Shown piece by piece: positions 51,621 to 59,306 of a DNA stretch of 64,000 bases; within the stretch, counting starts at the first letter, position 1, and each line of letters starts with the position of its first letter. Origin of the DNA: G963662905 sp963676415 (GTDB lineage Bacteria; Bacteroidota; Bacteroidia; Bacteroidales; WRLA01); NCBI GenBank assembly GCA_963676415.1, contig OY781097.1, forward strand, positions 2,976,001-3,040,000, read 5' to 3'. Below the pieces are notes generated by a model that saw only the letters and a program-made list of their open reading frames with translations, was not told the DNA's origin and ran no database searches. Position numbers and translations under genes: made by a program.

Positions 51621-52244
51621 TTACAAACTGATCAATTGGTTTTTAATGGCATATTTTACCAAATCAACAGACGACCTTAAGCCCAGCTTTTGCAGGATGT
51701 TGTTTTTATGGCAATCGACCGTGCGGACAGAAATAGAAAGGCGGTCGGCAATTTCCTTATTGGTCAGGCCATCACAAACCAGTGCTACAATTTCTTTCTC
51801 GCGGGGTGTGAGGTTTTGTTTTTCCTTGTTCAGATAGCTGTTGATGAGCTTGTTGGAAATATCTTTGCTGTAATAGTTCCCGCCTTCATGGATGATGTGT
51901 ATGGCTTCTATGAGTTCATTATGGTCAATTTCTTTGGGCAGGTATCCGCTGGCACCGGCTTCAATCGCTGAGCGGATAAAACTTTCTTCACTGTGCATCG
52001 ATAGGATTAGGATTTTCAGGCAGGGATATTCTTTTTTGATGAGCCTTGTGGCTTCAATGCCGGAAAGTCCGGGCATGCTGATATCCAATATTATAACATC
52101 GGTTTCCTTTTCGCGTAAGCTGCTGATTAATGCGCGCCCATTGGCAACTTCATCAATAATTTCAAAATCTTCAGAGCTTTCCAGTATGGAGCGAACGCCC
52201 TCACGGAATAATTTATGATCGTCTGCTAATATCAGTTTTATCAT
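51621..52244 (-). CDS. Response regulator, NarL/FixJ (LuxR-type HTH) family
   Basis: Protein of 207 aa: receiver domain with phospho-acceptor Asp54 (IILDISMPG), acidic pair ADD at 7-9 and the conserved Lys in GYLPKE; then a LuxR-type HTH (LTPREKEIVALVCDGLTNKEIA, TVDCHKNNILQKLG). It is a DNA-binding regulator. Its start overlaps the histidine kinase stop by 4 nt, so the two form a two-component pair. It is the last gene before the torF-amt promoter. Confidence 0.93.
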   Translation of the reverse strand: MIKLILADDHKLFREGVRSILESSEDFEIIDEVANGRALISSLREKETDVIILDISMPGLSGIEATRLIKKEYPCLKILILSMHSEESFIRSAIEAGASGYLPKEIDHNELIEAIHIIHEGGNYYSKDISNKLINSYLNKEKQNLTPREKEIVALVCDGLTNKEIADRLSISVRTVDCHKNNILQKLGLRSSVDLVKYAIKNQLISL

Positions 52245-54028
52245 GAGGCTTTGTTTTTATGGGGTACGATGATGCTTATTTCCGTTCCTTTGCCCGCTCC
52301 GGAATGGATTTTAAAACTTCCGCCCAGAAGTTCGGCACGCTCTTTCATATGTGTCAACCCGTGCCCGGATTTTTCGTTTTGTTGTTCCGGTAACCCGTAG
52401 CCGTTATCTTTGATTACCAATTGGATGCTGTTTTTGTCAGATTTGAGCGTAATCCTGGCTTTTTCGGCTCCGGAATGTTTGATGATATTATTAATTGCTT
52501 CCTGACAAATGCGGTAGAGATAATTTTCTGTCTTCTTATCTGCTGCTGCAAAAAAGCCTTGATCATTGAAATCAATCTCAATGCCGCTGGCTTTCATGCT
52601 GTCTGTAGCGAGATTGGCAATTGCTTCACTTAAACCGAATTCGCTTAAAACTGCCGGCATCAGGTTGCGCGATATGGCACGGATGTCGTTTAAAGCCGAG
52701 GAAAAAAGCTCGCGGATTTCTTGGGTGCTTTGTGTAGGGATATTTTCGGCCTGCCTTAGCAGTTGATCAACTTTTAGTTTGATGGCCAAAATGCTTTGCC
52801 CCAGTGAGTCGTGAATTTCACGCGAAAGGCGTTGGCGTTCCATTTCCTGGCCATCGATAACACTGCTGAGCCGTAATTGGCGTTCGTTTTCCAGTTTGCG
52901 GGCATTTTCTTTCAATTCAAGGGTCATGATATTGAAGGCTTGGATCAAATCGCCTATTTCGTCATTTCTTTGAATCCCGATTTGGCTGCCATACTGCCCT
53001 TTGGTTATTTTTTCAGTTTCATCGCGCAAGCTGCGGATCGGGGAGGTGATAATGGACGAAAGCAGCGCGACCAGGCCAAAAACCAAAAGGGAGAGCACTA
53101 TGGAAAGATAAAGGATATTGCTGCGCACGATATTAATGGGGATCATGGCTTCTTTCTTGTCGATTTCAGTAAGGATGACCCAGTCAAGTCCGCGGATGCT
53201 GACCGGGCTGTAGGCGCTTAAAACATCAATACCGCGGTAATCGGGAATAAGGCCGGTGCCGGTTTTCCCCTCAAGTGCATTGCGGGCAGCGGGTGTGTTT
53301 ACCGATGTATTGAAAACGGCATTGTCCTGAAATCGTGATGAACTGCGCATTAATTGGTCGCGGCCAACCAAATAACTTTCACCGGATTCGCCCAATCCGT
53401 TATGGGGATTGTTTTCCAGCATAATTTTGTTGATGTTGGAAACAGGGATATTCAGGATCAGGAAAATATCTGTATTGCCAATTTGTTTTGCCATTAAAAA
53501 TCCTGCGGAATCAGCTCCGGGTATTTTGCGGTATTCCAGAATTCCGGGAATGTTATCATCGGTCTTTTTGAGCCATTTGCTGAATATCAAAATAGTTTTT
53601 GGATTGATTTTATGCGCTTTTTCCTGTTTCAATCCGTTTTGAAATATTAGTCCTTTACCTTGATTGCTGTAATAATAGGTCTGGGTGTAGTAACCCAATG
53701 CCTGAATGTAAGTTCCGGTATAATGCTTGAAAATGCTGTCGGCAGTTTCTAGGCTCGTTTTATCAATTTTATGATGGTTGATGATGTAGGCAATTTCTTT
53801 GCTGTTGTTTAAATTGCTGAGGTTGCTGAGGTCGTTATAGCGTTGGCGGAAAAAATTTTCAATGCGGTTTTTCTTTTCGATGCGCAGGGATTTCAATTGG
53901 TCAAAAGTCCTTTTCATCAGGGCTTCCCGGGCTTTGATGTAGGAATAGCTGCCGATTATGGCAATAATGATCAATCCCATCATCATAAAGTAAATAGTAA
54001 GCCTTTTGGTGATTGTTATCCGGATCAT
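52241..54028 (-). CDS. Sensor histidine kinase with extracytoplasmic cache domain, HAMP and HisKA_3
   Basis: Protein of 595 aa: N-terminal membrane helix (about 12-28), a periplasmic cache-like domain (about 30-290, with ENPHNGLGESGESYLVG), a second helix (about 300-325), a HAMP (RSLRDETEKITKGQYG...), a HisKA_3 dimerisation helix with the phospho-His in RLSREIHDSLGQ, and an HATPase (RICQEAINNIIKHS, DNGYGLPE, GHGLTHMKERAELL). It is a NarX/DesK-type kinase that serves the NarL-type regulator next to it. The ligand is unknown. It lies 92 nt behind the SpoIIE phosphatase gene on the same strand, so it may be part of that operon. Confidence 0.9.
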   Translation of the reverse strand: MIRITITKRLTIYFMMMGLIIIAIIGSYSYIKAREALMKRTFDQLKSLRIEKKNRIENFFRQRYNDLSNLSNLNNSKEIAYIINHHKIDKTSLETADSIFKHYTGTYIQALGYYTQTYYYSNQGKGLIFQNGLKQEKAHKINPKTILIFSKWLKKTDDNIPGILEYRKIPGADSAGFLMAKQIGNTDIFLILNIPVSNINKIMLENNPHNGLGESGESYLVGRDQLMRSSSRFQDNAVFNTSVNTPAARNALEGKTGTGLIPDYRGIDVLSAYSPVSIRGLDWVILTEIDKKEAMIPINIVRSNILYLSIVLSLLVFGLVALLSSIITSPIRSLRDETEKITKGQYGSQIGIQRNDEIGDLIQAFNIMTLELKENARKLENERQLRLSSVIDGQEMERQRLSREIHDSLGQSILAIKLKVDQLLRQAENIPTQSTQEIRELFSSALNDIRAISRNLMPAVLSEFGLSEAIANLATDSMKASGIEIDFNDQGFFAAADKKTENYLYRICQEAINNIIKHSGAEKARITLKSDKNSIQLVIKDNGYGLPEQQNEKSGHGLTHMKERAELLGGSFKIHSGAGKGTEISIIVPHKNKAS

Positions 54029-54120
54029 TGCCCTGAAATTTTTCGCAAAATAGCATTTTTTGAGGAAAAGCCCGCGTGACTTTTTTGTGATAGCAATGAG
54101 CCGGACAAATTTTAGGCCGT

Positions 54121-55353
54121 TTATATAAAACGTAGGCTGACCTTCTTCAAAAACTTGTCTTCCAGCAAACGCGCAATACGTTTCACTACCGTACGGCGGA
54201 TTTCCAGCTCTACGGGCAGATTTGGATCCTGATGCGCAATATTGATGCGCGTTCCAATGATGAAATCAATTTGATCGCTCGCCAGGAGCATTTTCATGAT
54301 CAGGTCGGCAGGGCCTTTGCCAAAAGCGTAATTATTATCGTATTTCTTGAGCAGTTCGTTCACTTTTCCCAGTGTAAGTATGCCTTCGGTGATCAGGTCA
54401 ACGCCGTCCATATAACTTACCGGTGGCAGGTCGGGATCATGAAACTCAAAGCTGTCGGTAACTTCTTTTTTGAGTTCACGCGCAACGATATCGCAGGTTG
54501 TGGCACCGCAGAGCACTTTTTTGCCCTGATAGTTTTTTACTGCATCTGCGTATTCTTTGTCGTTTTTTTCTTCGAATGGCGGGCCCGTGCAAATTAACAT
54601 CTTGCGCGGTTCGCGGAAATAGATCACACCGCAACTGGTGTCGTCTTTTGATTCGTACTGATCGTTGATGTGCGCCATGTTCACCACTTTCGAAGCCAAT
54701 TGTGTGGCGCTGATATGCGGATCCTGATTAACCAGCTTGTGGATGTATTTTACCATGTTTTCGCGGCCCCAGCCAAAGAGATATTCACCCAATCCCAAAC
54801 CGGATTGCGCGATGCCATCGGAGAAAAATACTATCCGGTCTTCTTTTTTGGGATAAAAACTGCATGTATGCAATTCCTTGCCTTCGTTTTCTTCCGATTC
54901 GAGAATGATGCAGTTCCAGCCCGGATCAAATACTTTTTTGCCACGCATGATCATGGCCTGTGGGTTGTCGTATTCGAGTATATGCGTTTCGCCGTCTTCT
55001 TCAATGTCAATAATGGTAAAGGTAGCGTAGGAGATTCTTCGCTCAGCGCAAACGGGCAGGGTATTCATAATAATTTCGGCAATGCGCCGGATGTCTTTAT
55101 GCTCTTCGGTAAAATTTAAGGCCATTGTTGCAGTTAGAGTGGCGAGTACATTGGCTTTAACGCCATGTCCCATGCCATCGCTCAGAACTGCAATAGTGCG
55201 CCGCTCGTGCTGTACTTTTCGCGAGAGGAAAACATCTCCGCAGATGCGTTCGCCATTATGGTTGAGCTGTTTGCAATACACCTCGATATGTACGTCTTCG
55301 GCCTGCAGACCGGCAATGGGCGCTGATTTTATTTTCTTGATATCAATGCCCAT
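54121..55353 (-). CDS. SpoIIE/PP2C-family protein phosphatase of the hydrogenase-like cluster
   Basis: Protein of 410 aa without membrane helix. The first half is a SpoIIE-type serine/threonine phosphatase: VLSDGMGHGVKAN holds metal-binding Asp and the DGxGxG turn, DRIVFFSDGIAQSG and KDDTSCGVIYF (the DD pair) complete the metal site. The second half (from about residue 245; LICTGPPFEEK, VLCGATTCDIVA, SYMDGVDLITEG) is an extra domain found with this group of phosphatases. The start overlaps the stop of the hydrogenase-like gene by one base (TAATG), so both are translationally coupled. This gene pairing is known from group C [FeFe]-hydrogenase-like sensors. Confidence 0.88.
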   Translation of the reverse strand: MGIDIKKIKSAPIAGLQAEDVHIEVYCKQLNHNGERICGDVFLSRKVQHERRTIAVLSDGMGHGVKANVLATLTATMALNFTEEHKDIRRIAEIIMNTLPVCAERRISYATFTIIDIEEDGETHILEYDNPQAMIMRGKKVFDPGWNCIILESEENEGKELHTCSFYPKKEDRIVFFSDGIAQSGLGLGEYLFGWGRENMVKYIHKLVNQDPHISATQLASKVVNMAHINDQYESKDDTSCGVIYFREPRKMLICTGPPFEEKNDKEYADAVKNYQGKKVLCGATTCDIVARELKKEVTDSFEFHDPDLPPVSYMDGVDLITEGILTLGKVNELLKKYDNNYAFGKGPADLIMKMLLASDQIDFIIGTRINIAHQDPNLPVELEIRRTVVKRIARLLEDKFLKKVSLRFI

Positions 55354-57218
55354 TAGTCTTCCGTTTTATCTTTTTCGGTTTGGTAGGATTCGATGATGCT
55401 GTTGAGCATGCGTTCGGTTTTGCTGGCACCTTCACCAAGCAGGAAGCCAATCTGTTGCACCATGCGCAGGTTTTCGTCAATTACTTCCGTAACACGGCGC
55501 ATTACCTGCTCTTTTCGCACTTCCGGTGAGCGCATATCACGCACAACAGCACCGGCAATATCATTGGTTTTTATCGGAAAAACAGAAACATTCAAAAATT
55601 CTTCCTCCACCTTGGTGTCTTTATTGGTGATGGTGTCGTTATTGCGCAGCACAAAATCAAAAAGGTTATAGAAATTATAGGGGACCAATGATTTGAGGTC
55701 GGCACCTTTGAGCCCGGGGATTACTTCATCGATCATTTTGGCATCCTCGCCAAGCAAGTCAATAAAACTTTTATTTGCGTGGATAATTTCCAGATCGGCA
55801 TCAACAATTACAACGCCAACAGGAAGTTTTTGCAACATTGTATTAATGGTTTCATTGGCTTCGCGGGCTTCTTTGTGTTCGCGCCGAGCCACCGATTCTG
55901 ATTCTTTAAGTGCCTTTTCGGTTTTTGCCAGTTTTTCGTTGGTTGTTTTCAGCGTGTGGATGTAATCGTTCTGGCTTTTCAGCGTATAGGTCATGCACAT
56001 CTCGGTTTTGGCCAGTCCTTTGGAAACGGCAACGGCAAATTCGGTACAGGAGGCATAGCCACACGCCCCGCAGCCTTCATCGCGGTCTTGCTCGCCTTTG
56101 CTGATAACTTTCAGGACTTCATCTATTTGCTCCTGGGGCGGCATTGGGATGCGCTGATCATCTTCTGTAAATGAACGGCTGAAATCCATGTCTTTAAAAC
56201 GCTCAATATCTTTTTCCCATTGCTTGAGGTCAAAACCGTTCAGGCGTTTATTGGTATAATCAATGACCTGCGAACGGCGGATGAATTTTTCGCCGTGCGG
56301 CGATGTTCCCGGGCCCATAATGCACCCATGGCAATAATACAGATCAAAATGCCGGCGTACTTTTTCAATGTTTTTATCGAAAGTTTTCACAGCTTCGAGC
56401 GTATTTTCGGGGCCAACTGTGGGGATAATGGTGCCGGTAAGCAAATCGTCATCAATTTCAACAGATTGAAGCATGCCGTTACGGATCGGGAAAAGCTGGC
56501 CTTTATGCCCGAAAGGGGGGTCAAAATCAGAATATTCCACCGAGCCTTCGTTGATGTTGTTTTCATCGAAAAGCCGACGTAATTCCCTGTATGTGAGTAC
56601 TTCATCTACTTTGCCGTCATCAGTATAGCGCAGTATATCTTCTTTTGCGCTGATGCAGGGGCCTACAAAAACCACTTGTACATCCTGCCCGTAATCGTGA
56701 TGCACAACTTTGGCCATTGCTTCCACAGGCGAAATCAAAGGAGCCAGATTGTTGACCAGTCCGGGATAAAATTTTTCCACATAGCTGGTTACCGACGGGC
56801 AATTGGATGTGATATAGTATTTGCCGCGAAAATTGTCCACAAGTTCTTTATAGCGCAGAGCGATGAGGTCGGCTCCAAAAGCGACTTCCATCACAAAGTC
56901 AAAACCCAGCCTGCGGATCATTTCCACAAATCTGCGGAAATCGGCAATATCGCCAAATTCGGCTGAAATGCTGGGATCCACAATTGCGGCAGTCTTCTTT
57001 TCGGAAGCCAAAAGCGATTTGACGTTTTCTTCGGCAGTTTCGTAGGTTAGGGCGTTAGGGCCACAGCTTAAAATGCAACTGCCGCATCCGATACAGCGAT
57101 TATGCAGTATCGATGGGAAATCCTGATTAGGACGGACCACAATGGCTTTTACCGGACATACACGGACGCAGGCATAACATGTTTTGCACTTCGAATTATC
57201 AATTTTTATCAGTTTCAT
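55353..57218 (-). CDS. [FeFe]-hydrogenase-like PAS sensor protein (HydS-like, group C type)
   Basis: Protein of 621 aa. Residues 11-52 form two 4Fe-4S clusters (C11/14/17/21 and C42/45/48/52). A domain like the H-cluster domain of [FeFe] hydrogenases follows, with TSNCPS (C140), GPCISAK (C188, K192) and YYCHGC (C296, C299). Then comes a further Fes-type cluster motif (C383, C386, C391, C408), a coiled coil (about 415-460) and a PAS domain (about 462-560). In true hydrogenases motif L1 is TSCCP; here the first Cys is Asn, so H2 turnover is unlikely and a sensory role is expected. Motif L3 has C-x2-C rather than C-x3-C. It sits between a ferredoxin and the phosphatase gene. Confidence 0.9.
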   Translation of the reverse strand: MKLIKIDNSKCKTCYACVRVCPVKAIVVRPNQDFPSILHNRCIGCGSCILSCGPNALTYETAEENVKSLLASEKKTAAIVDPSISAEFGDIADFRRFVEMIRRLGFDFVMEVAFGADLIALRYKELVDNFRGKYYITSNCPSVTSYVEKFYPGLVNNLAPLISPVEAMAKVVHHDYGQDVQVVFVGPCISAKEDILRYTDDGKVDEVLTYRELRRLFDENNINEGSVEYSDFDPPFGHKGQLFPIRNGMLQSVEIDDDLLTGTIIPTVGPENTLEAVKTFDKNIEKVRRHFDLYYCHGCIMGPGTSPHGEKFIRRSQVIDYTNKRLNGFDLKQWEKDIERFKDMDFSRSFTEDDQRIPMPPQEQIDEVLKVISKGEQDRDEGCGACGYASCTEFAVAVSKGLAKTEMCMTYTLKSQNDYIHTLKTTNEKLAKTEKALKESESVARREHKEAREANETINTMLQKLPVGVVIVDADLEIIHANKSFIDLLGEDAKMIDEVIPGLKGADLKSLVPYNFYNLFDFVLRNNDTITNKDTKVEEEFLNVSVFPIKTNDIAGAVVRDMRSPEVRKEQVMRRVTEVIDENLRMVQQIGFLLGEGASKTERMLNSIIESYQTEKDKTED

Positions 57219-57239
57219 CCGTTTCCCTTTTCTCGTATA

Positions 57240-57488
57240 TTAAAAGCCAAAATGCTGGTCAAGAATATCATAAATATTGTTCTCGCTTACCTCTTCAATC
57301 AGCTTCCCGTTGATGTCGAGAACCGGTCCTTTGTCGCAATGGCCGAAGCAATGGTTCCCGTGATAAAAAACCTTGTCTTTCAGGCGGTTCTTTTTGAGGT
57401 ATTCATCAATAATCCGAACAAGTTTTTTATTGCCCCTGCTGAAACAGGAACTGCCCAAACATATAGTAATTTCAGTTTTTTCAGTCAT
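57240..57488 (-). CDS. 2Fe-2S thioredoxin-fold ferredoxin (NuoE-like)
   Basis: Small protein of 82 aa with the four-cysteine pattern of thioredoxin-like 2Fe-2S proteins: CLGSSC at residues 10-15 and CFGHC near 47-51. It resembles the C-terminal half of NuoE/HydC. It is the first gene of the operon, 21 nt before the hydrogenase-like sensor, and may carry electrons to or from it. Confidence 0.88.
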   Translation of the reverse strand: MTEKTEITICLGSSCFSRGNKKLVRIIDEYLKKNRLKDKVFYHGNHCFGHCDKGPVLDINGKLIEEVSENNIYDILDQHFGF

Positions 57489-57507
57489 TTAAGTGTGTAT
57501 TAAAAAC

Positions 57508-57515
57508 CAAAATTA
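57508..57515 (-). promoter_or_regulatory. -7 box TAATTTTG of the hydrogenase-like operon
   Basis: Exact TAnnTTTG match on the minus strand, about 20 nt before the ferredoxin ATG; no clear -33 box. Confidence 0.5.
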
Positions 57516-57699
57516 AAAAATATTAGCACAAGACAGCTTTTTGCGACTTCTTTCTTTTGTGCGAAACTGAAGGATGTGGCGGGACAAAAAATTTTTAAAT
57601 TGATAAAAACAGCATGTCCATACAGATTTCGAAATAAAGATATTGAGTGCGGGTTTTTAATCCGGACTTTTCCTGAAATGTGACTTGAACGGTGGGTTT

Positions 57700-57900
57700 T
57701 TATCCAATATTCTTTACATTTACGGCCATGGGGCCTTTGGAGGAATCTTCCACTTCGAAGGAAACCTGCTGTCCGTTGCGCAGGCTTTTTGTGTTTTCAT
57801 TCAGTCCGCTGCGGTGTACAAAAACCTGAGAACCGGTCTCAGAGTCGATAAAACCAAAACCTTTGGTGTCATTATACCATTTTACGAGTCCTATTGCCAT
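57700..57900 (-). CDS. Cold-shock domain protein
   Basis: Protein of 66 aa with the RNA-binding motifs RNP1 (KGFGFI) and RNP2 (VFVHRSGL). It starts MAIGLVKWYNDTKGFGF at 57900; an open frame runs on upstream to 58113 but is not Csp-like and I read it as leader. Cold-shock proteins bind single-stranded RNA or DNA and melt structures. The long leader agrees with temperature-dependent translation known for this family. Confidence 0.9.
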   Translation of the reverse strand: MAIGLVKWYNDTKGFGFIDSETGSQVFVHRSGLNENTKSLRNGQQVSFEVEDSSKGPMAVNVKNIG

Positions 57901-58371
57901 TGTATATTTGAAATTAATTTTATTCGTCAAAATTGTGTGATTCAGCGCTGTACGATAGCTCGGAATGAACCTTAAAGCCTTAATGCCATTTGATTTTCCG
58001 TAGCATTGCAACGGCTTCTCAATTAAGATGATTATTACTTTAAATTGTTTAATTGCTTGTGCTTTTTTAAAACACTCAGACTGTTGATTGCCTAATGTGT
58101 TTTTAAAAAACAAAGACTTTGTAAAGGAGAATTAGTTTAGAGCGTGCTTATGCTCATTATCCCTTTTTTAAAATCCACTACAAAGATATTACTTTTAATT
58201 CAGGATTGCCTGTTTATCTGGATATTTTATTTTTTCCACATCAAACCAGTATTGAAATCACCAAAGTAAATCCCCTGATTATCAGTTAATAAAACCTGAG
58301 AGTATCAAATATTTTTATGGAGTGATCAATAGTATAAAACACTGTAACGAGATTTCTTGCCCTTGTTTTGA
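57901..58371. other. Long leader and intergenic region of the cold-shock gene
   Basis: About 470 bases with no recognisable gene. The part up to about 58110 is free of stop codons in the csp frame by chance. Hairpin-forming segments (AGCGCTGTACGATAGCT, 57943-57960) may form a cold-shock thermosensor. No clear -33/-7 promoter could be fixed. Confidence 0.4.
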
Positions 58372-58956
58372 TTATAAAATCCCGACAAACCCAATACCGA
58401 AATTAATTGTGTGTCCGGTATAAGATGTGCTGTTATATTTCATGATGTAGTGCATTAATGATACTTCCATGCTTATGGCCATGCCCTGACTAATTGTAAA
58501 CAGAATGCCCATTGCAATCCGTGGACTGATTCCGTTCGCTTTACCTATAATACTTGAAACCTTCTCTATTCTGTAATTTACTCCTATGGAAATAAAAGGG
58601 TATGCCCGTTGCAGATTATTGCCAAACAAATAACCGACTTGTGGACCTATTTCAGTTATTGATCCATTGGATACGCTGGTTTTTTGTTTGCCTATCGAAA
58701 CATTTCCGCCCAAAAAAAGATGTTTTTTAAAAAAATAATTTTCCGAGAGAGCCAAAGAATAGCTTGTTTGACTACCTCCTCCTTTTGAAAAATAATCTCC
58801 TCCCGCACTTTGAAAAGATCCTGCAAGACTCATAAGTACACGTCCTTTATCGTTAGGTAGCTTTTGGCTTACAGACTGTTCCTGGCCAAGACTGTATTGA
58901 CCGAATAGAATGAAAGAACAAATTATAAAACTGATTAATAACGTCTTATGTTTCAT
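58372..58956 (-). CDS. Small outer membrane beta-barrel protein
   Basis: Protein of 194 aa with signal peptide (ends YSLGQEQ, about residue 25). It has strand-like blocks with aromatic girdle residues (LALSENYFFKKHLFLGGN, IGPQVGYLF, AYPFISIGVNYRI, TINFGIGFVGIL) typical of eight-stranded barrels in Bacteroidota. No family name can be given with certainty. Confidence 0.65.
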   Translation of the reverse strand: MKHKTLLISFIICSFILFGQYSLGQEQSVSQKLPNDKGRVLMSLAGSFQSAGGDYFSKGGGSQTSYSLALSENYFFKKHLFLGGNVSIGKQKTSVSNGSITEIGPQVGYLFGNNLQRAYPFISIGVNYRIEKVSSIIGKANGISPRIAMGILFTISQGMAISMEVSLMHYIMKYNSTSYTGHTINFGIGFVGIL

Positions 58957-59086
58957 ATTTTATTTAGTTGACCATTTATGATTGTACAATATTACATAAT
59001 TATTTTAAAACAGTCAATATTCGATAATTGTTTTTTGTGCTTTGATGATTTTTATTGTTGTATCCGAAGCTGAAAAGCACTGCCCT

Positions 59087-59103
59087 GAATTTCGTGTAGA
59101 ACC
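59087..59103. repeat. Single arm of the interspersed element
   Basis: GAATTTCGTGTAGAACC resembles an end of the inverted-repeat element (reverse complement GGTTCTACACGAAATTC); no partner arm found near. Confidence 0.4.
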
Positions 59104-59120
59104 GAAAAAATAATGGATTA

Positions 59121-59153
59121 TTTGGTTCGATTGAGCTATTTGTTATAATTTTG
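59121..59153 (+). promoter_or_regulatory. Promoter of the riboswitch-controlled receptor gene
   Basis: TTTG (59121-59124), 21 nt, TAATTTTG (59146-59153); transcription would start near 59160, directly before the TPP aptamer. Confidence 0.75.
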
Positions 59154-59162
59154 CCCCGATAT

Positions 59163-59243
59163 TCTTACAGGGGTGCCCCAAAATACGGGCTGAGATCAAA
59201 CCCTTTGAACCTGATCCGGGTAATGCCGGCGAAGGGAACAAGA
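59163..59243 (+). promoter_or_regulatory. TPP (THI-box) riboswitch
   Basis: The region has the THI-box pattern: ACAGGGGTGCCC, GGGCTGAGATCAAACCC, then CCTGATCCGGGTAATGCCGG and GAAGGGAACAAGAG. It binds thiamine pyrophosphate. Behind it, CCCCTGT (59269-59275) is complementary to ACAGGGG (59167-59173) and a CTACTG/CAGTAG hairpin (59254-59268) lies close to the ATG; these look like the expression platform, perhaps translational. Confidence 0.93.
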
Positions 59244-59306
59244 GTCCTCTTTTCTACTGCATCAGTAGCCCCTGTTGATTAATTATAAACTTAAAATTAA
59301 GGTGTT

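Noticed and set aside
57901..58113. N-terminal extension of the cold-shock protein
   Set aside because: The frame is open by chance; the extension is unlike any Csp, while the start at 57900 gives the normal 66-aa length.
59116..59156. tRNA-like GGTTCGA near 59124
   Set aside because: No acceptor stem, anticodon loop or CCA context; the stretch is the promoter of the riboswitch gene. I found no tRNA or rRNA gene elsewhere in the window.
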